Origin: Phanerochaete sordida
Taxonomy: Eukaryota > Basidiomycota > Agaricomycetes > Polyporales > Phanerochaetaceae
Length of the DNA: 64,000 nucleotides
Assembly (NCBI GenBank): GCA_019973155.2
Contig: BPQB01000005.1
Location: forward strand, 310,001 to 374,000
Direction: 5' to 3'
The notes under the pieces were generated by a model that had not been told where the DNA came from, did not search any database, and was given only the letters and a program-made list of their open reading frames with translations. The translations under genes were made by a program, and so were the position numbers. Of the stretch, positions 54,600 to 64,000 are shown one piece after another (position 1 is the stretch's first letter; each line of letters starts with the position of its first letter).

Positions 54600-55973
54600 A
54601 TGTCCAATAGACCAAGCGGTAGCAGCTGGCTGCGCGGGACCACCATCAGAAAGGGCGGGAATGGCTCGTCTGCAAGCACACGCACAGCGACTCCCCAGGT
54701 ACAGAGCACGTCTACCACAATCTTCGGAGGAGGAGTGAAGGACCCGTCGGGGCGGACGTCAGAGTACTTTGTGAGTACGGGTCAGTCGTCGCAAGCATCC
54801 ATGGCATTGACAGCTTGACTACTCTTACAGTCTATGGACGATCAATGTCCCGTCTGCAAATCGGATCGATACCTGAACCCAAAGCTGCGTCTGCTAGTGA
54901 GTGCTTGCTACCATAAAATGTATGTCATCGAGGCGAACTTGTCATGCGCGTTCTTCAATCATTTACCCACTCAGGTGTGAATCATGCATCGACCGACTCT
55001 TCACTCTTGGTCCAGCACCGTGCCCAATCTGCAACAGGACATTGCGCAAGCTTGCGTTTACGCCACAAACATTCGAGGACCTTACCGTGGAGAAGGAAGT
55101 AGCTGTGCGGCGGCGGATAGCAAGAGAGTGAGTGTAAGCTTGGGCTTTGAACAGTGGGCACAGCTAACGGTCTGCAGCTTTAACAAGCGAGCGGAGGACT
55201 TCCCCGATCTGCGGACGTACAACGACTACCTCGAAGAGGTCGAGGACATCAGTGCGTGTACCCGTCTTATATGCCCTGACTAGTCTGACCCCGCGGTAGC
55301 ATTCAACCTCATAAACGACATCGACGTCGCCGAGACCGAGGCCCGCGTTGCGCGCTACAAGCAAGAGAACGCCGCGCTTATCGAACTCAACATCCAGCGC
55401 GAAGAGCAGTACGCGCAGTACCTCCGCGAGCAGGAGGAGGCCGAACGGCAGGAGCGCGAGCAGCGCGCGGCGGAGCTGCGGCGGCTTGAGGAGGAGGAGC
55501 GCGAGGAGCGCGAGAAGGGCCGGCAGGAGCTCATCGACCGCCTCGAAACGAGCACGAAAGACGCCGCGAAGCTCGTCGCGCGCTCGCGCGCCCAGGCGCA
55601 GAAACGTGCGGACGCGCGCACGCAGTCGAGTGCGTTCGGCGGCGCGGCGAAGGCGTTCCGCGGGAGGACGAACCAGGGCGCCGTCGTCGCCGACGAGCCG
55701 CACGTGCCCCTCGCGGATGCCTGGTACGCGTACGACGACAAGTATGCCGTGCGCGATACCTACTTCGACCCACTGAGCGAGGATGTGAGGAGGGACAAGG
55801 ACAAGGTGTTCAGGGCGGGAGGGTATCGTGTTGAGGAAGCTTGGGAGCGGGCCCTGCGCTTTGCGGTGGCGAGCCTGGACTTGGCACCTCTGCAAGGATT
55901 GCACAGTACGGCCGTCGCTGTGGAGCCTCCTGTTATATCTGCTGACGGGGATGTTATCATGGCCTCGACTTGA
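54600..55973 (+). CDS. TFB3: TFIIH/CAK assembly factor TFB3 (MAT1)
   Basis: Bridges the CDK-activating kinase to core TFIIH and stimulates Pol II CTD phosphorylation. It starts MSNRPSGSSWLRGTTIRKGG at 54600. The RING-type domain is split by introns: SMDDQCPVCKSDRYLNPKLR, CYHKMCESCIDRLFTLGPAP and CPICNRTLRKLAFTPQTFED. The MAT1 core continues LTVEKEVAVRRRIAR, KRAEDFPDLRTYNDYLEEVE and FNLINDIDVAETEARVARYK, then a long Glu/Arg-rich coiled coil (EEQYAQYLREQEEAERQERE). The C-terminal DKYAVRDTYFDPLSEDVRRD is a CDK7/cyclin H contact region in the family. It ends VISADGDVIMAST. The CxxC/CH/CC RING ligands are present. Confidence 0.94.
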
Positions 55974-56146
55974 GAACCCCTCTTCGCACGTCTCATGAGC
56001 GTTGATATGCACATTGCAGTATTAGAGTACTGTACATATTGTATGGTAATACGGGTATTATGGAACATGTACAACATCAATAGTCTGTCCAGGAGGTCCG
56101 AGTGAATGGTTCTAGGCTTGTTAACAGGCACGCGTGGATAAGCACA

Positions 56147-57980
56147 CTAGCTGATCTTCTTGCTTGTAACGACTTTGCGTTGCGCCCGCTCACTGTCGGT
56201 GAGAGGTGCTGTCATAGGGAAGTAGAGGATTTGATACTTGTCCTTCTTGCTGCAAAATGCGATAATCGTCAGCTGCTTGTGAAGACAAGACATAGAGAAA
56301 GCACCGTACAGCGAAGATGACGCCACTCGGAAGCTCTTGAGCACCTTGGTGAGATCGACAATCTCAGCCTTGGGTTCAGCGTGACGGTTGGGTTCTGGCA
56401 ACTCGTCGTCAGAGTCGATTACGATGACGTCGTCATTTCCTGCTCGAAGGCGTTTTGCCTGGCCTTCATCGCCTCTTGAGCTACTGCCGTTGCTGGCATG
56501 CGGGCGCAGCACCTGCCTGAAGAATGTCTTCGGGGACAGATGATGTTTCTGCGGCGCGGGCGAGGCAGCAGTTGACCCATCGCGTAACGCAAGCGCAGCC
56601 CGACGTATTTCTTGCGGGACGCCCCTATGCCAAGTATTAGTCGCGCTCAACGTGGAGAATGGAAGCTCGAGTCGCACCTGCTGGGGTCGAACATGAGAAG
56701 TTGAATCTTGCTGCCAAGCCTCTCATAGCCCACTACGGTGCGAGAATGGCCAGAATGCTGCAAAACGATCGGCATCTTGTTCGTGATAACGACGGGAGAG
56801 GCGGCTTTCAGAGCGTCGTTGACATTTGTTGACTTCGGTGCGTCCTGAGTGAAGTAATCGACAATCCATCGGATGATAGGCTCCATATCTGTGCATAGGT
56901 CAACATGCCATCAAAACGTCTGACGTTCAGGCATACCCCGGTCGTGTAGAACGAAGTCGACGAGGTTTGCACTAAGAAAACGTGAGTCGTGACTCAGAGA
57001 GGCGCGTGGAGAACACTCACGGAACGCCACGAGACGTGAATGCCACGTATAGTTCTACGATAGAAATTTATACACTGGAAACCATCGAAACGTTGACGCC
57101 GCATACCTGCTGTACCGATCCATTTCGTTGTCTTAGCAAGCTTCTTCAGCTGACTTCTACCTTCTTCATCGAAGCCTTCCTATCATCAATTCACTGCTCG
57201 AATCTGAAGAAGGACGCGAGGTTGTACCTTGTGTCCACGCATCTTCTATCCACTCCTGGAGGTTGCGCACTCCGGGGTGTATTGGCGCGTCCAGCAGAGG
57301 AAAGTATAATGGTTGTGACTGTTGGCTCATGAGAGCAGCAGAAGCCATCAAGAAATTTCGGTAACTTGAATAGATAAGCATAGGTGGTCTTGAAGTACGG
57401 AATGAACTCACCCGCATCCCCAGCCTCTGTCAAAGGACTCCGTTCCTATATGAACGGCAACGTCCGAGCATAGATATGCTTTCTCGACAGCACCTTTCGC
57501 ATGAGCTTTCATCAATGCCTTCTTCAGGAGTGGAATGAGACCTGCCATTTGGCTATCAATAGGCTATGATACATACCAACATACAAGCATACCTGGCGTG
57601 AAGTTCGGCGGCGGTGTATCGTCTTGGCCTGTATGCCAGAACTTATCCTCCGATGCTGACACTTTTCGCTTCCGCTTGGAGTTGTCTTTTGGTTTCAACG
57701 GGGACAATTTCGACTTCTGTGCGGTTGACGAGGGGCCTGGTTACCAAGGGAGCAATTAGATGCACACGAGCCGATGCATGAATCGAGTGCCCACCCTCAG
57801 CCTTGTTTGAGAAGTGGGCGTCGTAGTGAGCTGTTCTCTGCTGCTCGCCAAGAATGGTGAGGTCCTTGCCACACATCTGGCAAGAGAAGGAATTTCTGCA
57901 TGGCACGTCAAGTTGGGCTTTGTCTCATGGGCCGGTACTTGGTGGCCGCACTGACCTTCGCTCGTAGAGGAATTCGACAT
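56147..57980 (-). CDS. ZUFSP/C78-family Ub(l)-specific cysteine peptidase with zinc finger
   Basis: Members of peptidase family C78 cut ubiquitin or UFM1 chains; ZUFSP/Mug105 act on K63-ubiquitin. Exon 1 reads MSNSSTSEGQ, spliced (donor GTGCGG) to NSFSCQMCGKDLTILGEQQR with a C2H2-type zinc finger and the aspartyl stretch AHYDAHFSNKAEG. A later exon junction restores the catalytic motif RGWGCGYRNFLMASAALMSQ (nucleophile Cys), near 57350-57410. The catalytic His is in PIVLQHSGHSRTVVGYERLG, followed by KIQLLMFDPSR. An acidic segment VIVIDSDDELPEPN precedes the C-terminal HKQLTIIAFCSKKDKYQILY. The start is the ATG at 57980, in frame only with that exon. About 480 aa. Divergent from PRE6, 269 bp apart. 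Confidence 0.85.
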
Positions 57981-58249
57981 CGTCACTGGGTGCGTCTTGC
58001 ATCGGGTTATTGCAGGTACGAAGAACGACTATGGGTATTATAGAGACCTATTCACGCTGTGTGTCGTCCAGGGCACTGCAGAGATGACGGAGAGCCGGGA
58101 GGTCGAGCCTGCGGAGGCGCACCGCGGTCTAATGACAACCACGCGAGAACCACGCGAGCAAGCAGGAACGTTGCACGTGCTTCTGAACGACGCAGACGCA
58201 AGCGTCGACGCGCGTCTCACACACCTGCCTACTTCACATTGCGTACACC

Positions 58250-59466
58250 ATGTCCGGCTCTTACGACCGCGGTGCGCTGCTATTCCCCAGGCATGATAAC
58301 CCTTGTGGACTGACCGCTTCTCAGCTCTTACCGTCTTCTCGCCCGATGGGCACTTGTTCCAGGTATGGCTTTACCATCGGTCCTCTAGAGTGCAGTCGCG
58401 TTGACCAGGAACGGATTAGGTCGAATATGCGTCAGAGGCCGTGAGACGTGGTACCTGTGCAGTGAGTCGCGAATCCATGCCACGCTTTCCGCTATTAACT
58501 CTGTGATAGGTAGGACTTCGTGGCAAGGATGTCGTAGTCCTCGGAGTGGAGAAGAAGTCAATACTTCAGCTGCAAGACCCGCGCACCGTTCGCAAGGTTG
58601 CCATGCTCGACGACCACATCTGCATCGCGTTTGCTGGTATGTTGCATGATGTCACCATTCGGATACCGACTCAGCTGCTCCCGCAGGTCTCACCGCCGAT
58701 GGACGCGTTCTTATTGACAAAGCGCGGATAGAATGTCAGAGCCACCGTCTCACAGTCGAGGATCCTGTCACTGTAGAATATATCACCAGGCATATCGCCA
58801 CCATCCAACAGGTGAATGACTTGTCATGCAAGTGCCAACGTGTGCTGATTTCTGTTTAGAAATACACCCAGTCTGGTGGTGTCCGACCGTTCGGCATTGC
58901 GACTCTGATCGTCGGATTTGACCCCCACGACACCAAGCCCAAGCTGTACCAGACAGAGCCAGGAGGAATCTACAGCGAATGGAAGGTGTGTCTTCCACTT
59001 ATTGACCTAGATGCAGCAATAACTTGAGCGCCACTCCTAGGCTAACGCGATCGGTCGCTCTTCGAAGACTGTCCGCGAATTTCTTGAGAAGAACCACAAG
59101 GACGACCTTAGCCGCGACGACGCCATCAAGCTGACGGTCAAGAGTCTGCTCGAAGTTGTTCAGACAGGCGCGAAGAATATCGAGATCAGCGTCATGGAGA
59201 GCTACGGCAAAATCACAGTGAGTTATATGCGCCATCGCCACACAAGGCTGAAGTTCATGCTTTGCAGAGCCTCGACCTGCCGCAAATCGAAGCCATCGTG
59301 CAGGAGATTGAGCGTGAGAAGGAAGCAGGCGCGTACAAGATGTGTTTCACATTCCGCCGCGACTTACGAATGCTTTACAGAGGCGGAGCGGAAACGTACA
59401 CGACTCGCTGCAGCTGCGGCAGGCCAGGCTGCAATGTCGCAAAGGGCAGATACCCCGGCACAGTAG
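58250..59466 (+). CDS. PRE6: 20S proteasome subunit alpha-4 (PSMA7/PRE6)
   Basis: One of the seven alpha-ring subunits of the 20S core. Exon 1 is MSGSYDR plus one base; splicing gives the family N-terminus [20 protein letters not shown] and [20 protein letters not shown]. Later segments are [111 protein letters not shown] and [17 protein letters not shown]. The last intron (59329-59380) has a GC donor and joins EREKE to [12 protein letters not shown], the Lys/Arg-rich C-terminal tail; the protein ends SQRADTPAQ. The YITR and alpha-ring patterns fit alpha-4 rather than the others. It is divergent from the ZUFSP-like gene. Confidence 0.94.
59329..59380 (+). other. GC-AG intron in proteasome alpha-4
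   Basis: The exon ends GCAG and the 52-nt intron runs GCGCGTAC to CTTTACAG. This joins KEA to EAERKRTRL, a normal alpha-4 tail. The only GT donor nearby (59331-59332) would give a very different 75-residue tail. Confidence 0.75.
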
Positions 59467-59663
59467 ACATAATTACTCGCTTTCTGGACGCTGTTCATGT
59501 ATATCACCTGTCGAATATTCACTTACCGCACATCGCTGCGTTGTCTGGACACGTTATGCTTGGCATTGGCAGGGCTTCTGCTCGTGTCGGGGCGCTTATT
59601 TGACACGTAACCGTCGAGTTATTACGCGCGTGTGGTCCATCGCGTCCTCTACCTTCCACCATC

Positions 59664-62600
59664 ATGGCCTCCGCTCACACTCAGACGGGGCTGCTGGCCG
59701 TCCCGTCAGTGTCTCTGAAGCATATTCTTCTCTCCGAAATTCTGTCGGTCACTTCTGTCATGCGCAAGAACTCGAGATGGGCCATGTCTACCCATCCGTT
59801 CAGCAGCAGCGGGGAGTCCGCGCTCGCCAGCAGCCTCGGACTGAGGCGCACACGGCCGTTCCAGAGCCCCTTTATCTCTGAGCACGGCAGTAGCGAGCAG
59901 GAGTTGATGCGAGGCTTCCAGGACCTCAGGCGGACGGTCAAGGATGTCGAAGGTACGCGCTGGTGACGCGCTGGTGTTCTGCGTGCAGGTTTCTGAATAT
60001 GCTTCAGACATACGCTCTCTGCCATTGACAACACTCCTGGGACCGTTCTTTGCGATCATTCGCTCTCCATTGTCGACAGGACCCATCACATCCGCCGCGC
60101 TTTCCGCCCTCCACAGCTTCTTCCAGTGCAACCTTATATACCTCGAAGCCGTGTCCCTCAACGCATGCCTGAGCGAACTCAGCAACACCGTCTCGCGATG
60201 TAAATTTGAAGCCAGCGACTCATCCGGCGACGAGGTCACGCTCCTCAAGATCATGACAGTGATCCAGGACTGCATGTGTAGCCCGGTCGGGGACGAGCTG
60301 GGCGACATTGAGGTGTGCGAAATGCTGGAAACGGTCCTCACGACGTGCTGCCAAATGAGGCTCAGTGGTGGGTCCCCTCGCCGTCTGCGGGAGCTGGGCA
60401 TGCATGTACTTACGACTTATGTATGCGAAGAAATATTGAGGCGTTCGGCGGAAGCTACGATGCATGCTCTTGTGAAGACCGCGTTCGCTCGGTTATATGC
60501 GCTCGATGCTGAGGAAGAGGAGCGCAAGCTCTCGGACAGTGACTCTAGTGTACAAGACATGGAGGGGAAGATGTCTGTCACCACCGAGGTCCCCGACAGA
60601 TCGCAGCCTGCGCTGGACGGAGAAGAGACCGACAGCACATTATCACCTCAGCAGCCATCAGCCGTCGAGCGGCCAAATTCTCCAAGTGTGCCTCGGGCCA
60701 AATGTGCGTCTCGTTAGCTTGCGTGCAACAACAGTAGAACTGACACTTGACGGCAGACGGCTTGCCGTCAATATTAGAACTGCTCCGTGTCCTCATCAAC
60801 ATACTTGATCCTACTGACCAGGCGCATACCGACTCAACGCGTCTCACGGCGCTCAGAATCTTGAACGTCGCGTTCGAGACCGCTGGCTCCAGGATATGCG
60901 ACTTCCCTTCGCTGTCTGCTCTTGTATTCGACCACGGGTGCAAGTATCTTTTCCAGCTGGCGCGCTCCGACACTCCCGCTGTACTTCAGACGACGTTGCG
61001 CACGATCTCCACCATGTTCGAGACTATGCGCCGTGAATTAAAGCTCCAGCAGGAGCTCTTCCTGACGTTCACGATCGACCGACTTGCTCCTCCGCAGAAC
61101 GCCGTCAAGACCCAGCTTTCGAAGTCGGTCGTGTCTCCCCGTCCTGGAACGCCAGTATCGCCTCGGCTGGGCCCCGTCGGCCTCGACGCAGACCTGGAGA
61201 AGACGCCCTCTACGCCACGAATACACGTTGCGCCCGCGCGTGGCGACACCCGTGAGCTGCTGCTGGAGACCATGGCGCTCATGTCTCGCCACCCCAGCTT
61301 CATGGTCGACCTCTACACCAACTATGACTGTGATATGAACTGCGACAATATGTTCGAGCGGTTGATCGACTTTGCTGCGAAGGTCCGCTGCCCAATATTT
61401 GCAGATACGCCGCGGCTTCTAACTGCAAATCTAGGGCATATATCCTAGTCAGTATGGCAATGGTCAGGACATGCCGCCACAAACGTCGCAGTACCTCTGC
61501 CTGGACCTGCTCCTTGCCTTCGTGAATCACATCGCAGCAAGAGCAGAAGGTGTGAGTACTCCTGATGCTCGTCCCGTCCTGGGTTCTCGGATTGACATAT
61601 GTATCACCAGCGAGTCGAATCTTGGCCGAAGGTGAGGCCCCGTCTGCGCCCTGATTCTACACTCAAATATTGACCAGTGACTAGGACTATGTCTCTCCTG
61701 AAGACTTACTGCAGACGAAGTCTCAGAAGAAGCTAATCTTGACTGGTATCTCGCGTTTCAATGCGAAACCTAAGACAGGTATCGCTTTCTTGGAGGAGAA
61801 TAAACTCATCTACGCCGACCCGGAGGAGTCTCGCGCGAAGAGTCTGGCTGTATTCTTGAAGAATTCTACCCGCCTAGACAAGCGACTTCTTGGGGATTTC
61901 ATCTCGAGGCCCGAGAACTTCGATGTTCTCAAGGCATTCATCAGCCTGTTTGACTTCAAGGGGGTAAGTCACCTACTGGCACTAACGCATGCCACAATCT
62001 CACGCATAATTCGCCAGAAATCTGTCGCGGATGCCATGCGAGAAGTTCTAGAGACCTTCCGTCTGCCGGGAGAGTCGCAGCAGATCAACCGCATTACGGA
62101 GACTTTCGCCGAGATCTACTTTGCCTCTGATCCTGGTAAGGACGACCTGTATGGTGAAGATAACATCACTGACTCGGAGGTGTATAGCGGAGGTCAAGTC
62201 CCAGGACGCCGTATATGTCCTGGCCTACTCGATCATCATGCTCAACACCGATCTGCACAACCCTCAGGTCCGGGTATGTCATCTCTTTTTCGTAGACATG
62301 TATGCCGTCTGACGTAGCATATCAGAAACGCATGACCATAGAAGACTACATGCGTAATCTTCGGGGTGTCAACGACGGGACGGATTTCTCTCAAGAGTAC
62401 CTGGTGCGAGCTGAGCGTGGTTCGTTTCACTATGCCGCTGACGAACGTCACCCAGCTGGACATTTACGAGTCTATCCGCAAGAGAGAAATTGTCATGCCC
62501 GAGGAGCATACCGGCCAGCTCGGCTTTGAGTACGCCTGGAAGGAGCTCCTTGCTCGGGCACGGCAAGCAGGTACTCTTAGCCTCTTCTCTCACACTTCTG

Positions 62601-64000
62601 ACTCTTGCTTATGCACGCTTCACAGGAAAGCTGATGATCTGCAACACGGCCACGTTCGATGGCGACATGTTCAAAATCGTCTGGAAACCCCTTGTCTCTG
62701 CCATTGCGTTTGCTTTCATCTCGTTCGATGACGACTACGTCATCGAAAGAGCTATCACAGGTTTCCGACAGTGTGCAACTCTTGCACGGCACTTCCATCT
62801 GCCTGACGTGTTCGACTATGTGGTCGTCTCGCTGTCTCAGGCAACCGGCCTTCTTGCAGAATCGCTACCTACGCAGGTCCCGAATTTCCCTGTCGTGGAC
62901 GTGGACGGCCAGTCAGTCACGGTGTCGACGCTTTCAGTCAAGTTCGGGAGGAACTTCAAGGGACAGCTTGCCGCCGTCGTGCTGTTCAACATCGTTAACG
63001 GCAACGGCAACGCTTTACGAGAGGGTTGGACGCAGGTGCGCTCGCTGAACAACTGTGCAAAATTACGACTGACCTGGGCCGTTTCAGATCTTTGAAATGT
63101 TCGAAAACCTATTCTTCCACTCCCTGCTTCCGGCTCGTATGCTCCAGATGGAGGACTTCCTCGGTGGTACGACGGGCATCCCTCTGCGCAGGAGCCAGCC
63201 AGCTCGCCCTCCTCCGCGATCCGACGGTCTTCTGTCCGCCCTCTCCTCTTACTTGATGACACCCTACAGCTCCAGCGCTGAAGCCCAAGTACCCGATGCG
63301 ACGGATGGCGACGTCGAAAGTACCCTTTGCACTGTCGACTGCATCACGGCTTGCCGCTTTGATGAACTGTATGCGCAGATAATGTAGGCTGTCCCATCTT
63401 ATCATGAGACTGTGGCTCATCATTTACAGGCAACTCGACTCGGAGGCTTTAGTAGCCGCGATTCGCGCGTTGGAGGCTCTTGCACATGAGCGCACAGTCG
63501 CGAAGCTCAAGCAAGAGTCGGGCGACGTCGGCTCGGAGCAGGCAGACGAAGAGCCCTTCACTCTGCCCTACGACCCAGTGTCCATCTTCCTGCTGGAGAC
63601 CATGGTCAGCATCGCGTGCCAAACGCCTCAGTATATCGATGAGACTTGGTAAGTGTCTACTGTTCTCGCGCCATTCACGCTTGTTGAAGTGCTGTAGGCC
63701 GGTCATCTTTGAGCACCTTTCCTCCCTCCTTACAACGCCAAGTCAGTACAGCATATTGCTTATTGAGCGGGCGGTCGTGGGTCTGCTGCGTATTTGCTTG
63801 ATTCTTGCGCAGAAGGTACGTTCTACATGGCTGTCTTACCTGAGAACATTCACAGATGTCGCGTATTAGACATCTCTCCGCGATCAGGTTTACGTCTCAT
63901 TCGATCTCCTCGCTGGCCTACCCCAGCATGTCGCCAGCTCGGTCGCAGAGCAGATCGCCGCCGGTCTCGCGCTGATACTGTCGAAGCACAGCGAGATCAT
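59664..64000 (+). CDS. GEA1: Sec7-domain ARF guanine nucleotide exchange factor GEA/GBF1, 5' part
   Basis: Large ARF-GEF that activates ARF1 at the Golgi for COPI coat formation and is brefeldin-sensitive in the GEA/GBF1 family. The ATG at 59664 starts MASAHTQTGLLAVPSVSLKH. The DCB/HUS region follows, with YASDIRSLPLTTLLGPFFAI, YVCEEILRRSAEATMHALVK and QTSQYLCLDLLLAFVNHIAA. The Sec7 domain contains ISRFNAKPKTGIAFLEENK, SRPENFDVLKAFISLFDF and REVLETFRLPGESQQINRIT (catalytic Glu in PGES), then AVYVLAYSIIMLNTDLHNPQ. The HDS parts include QLGFEYAWKELLARARQAG, IAFAFISFDDDYVIERAITG and MFENLFFHSLLPARM. About a dozen short introns are crossed. The frame is open at the right edge, ending AAGLALILSKHSEI, so the C-terminus (rest of HDS) is missing. 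It could be GEA1 or GEA2. Confidence 0.93.

Overview
The window is nuclear DNA from a filamentous basidiomycete, most likely an Agaricomycete. Nearly every gene is split by several introns of about 50-80 nt with GTNNGY donors and CTRAY-like branch sites. Genes are packed on both strands, coding GC is high, and the protein repertoire is fungal (TSC1, DUF1264, TRM9, cytochrome c haem lyase, 7-Cys metallothioneins). I identify 35 protein genes with reasonable support, one very short candidate gene, one intron-containing tRNA gene and two non-autonomous DNA transposons. CDS coordinates are genomic spans from start codon to stop codon with introns inside. Where exon boundaries could be worked out by hand, they are in the evidence text.

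Layout: 1-82 is the start of a rhodopsin/Hsp30-like membrane protein that runs off the left edge, followed by about 1.8 kb without a supported gene. 1.85-11.6 kb holds a mitochondrial-type RRM protein, cap-binding CBC20, proteasome ATPase RPT3, P5C reductase, ALG13, TRM9, NAC-alpha and a DUF1264 protein. 11.8-20.7 kb holds TSC1, HSP90 with a heat-shock-like promoter, tRNA-Ser(GCU) and the SRP receptor alpha subunit. 20.7-27.1 kb holds a secreted isochorismatase-type hydrolase, a Ser/Pro-rich single-pass membrane protein, glyoxalase II and SFT2. 27.7-32.5 kb is an EDC4/Ge-1 decapping scaffold. 32.5-35.9 kb is gene-poor but carries two tandem metallothionein genes, each of three tiny exons. 35.9-49.2 kb holds an uncharacterised helical protein, BET4, SYF1, a coiled-coil protein, a WD40 protein, a nitronate monooxygenase-like enzyme, cytochrome c haem lyase and SSF1. 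49.3-50.7 kb is a mobile-element island: a Tc1/mariner-type MITE and a Mutator-type MITE 32 bp apart. 51.1-64 kb holds PKA catalytic subunit, a DODA-type dioxygenase, TFB3, a ZUFSP-like protease, proteasome alpha-4, and the 5' part of a GEA/GBF1 Sec7 ARF-GEF cut by the right edge.

Most genes are housekeeping (proteasome, splicing, mRNA cap and decapping, secretion, protein modification) and there is no biosynthetic cluster. Many are divergent pairs sharing 100-300 bp promoters. The most distinctive observations are three GC-AG introns that are needed to keep conserved proteins in frame, a 6-nt microexon in glyoxalase II, an intron directly after the BET4 start codon, the duplicated metallothionein genes with identical cysteine spacing and intron positions, an HSP90 ending MEEID instead of MEEVD, and the two adjacent MITEs with recognisable target-site duplications.
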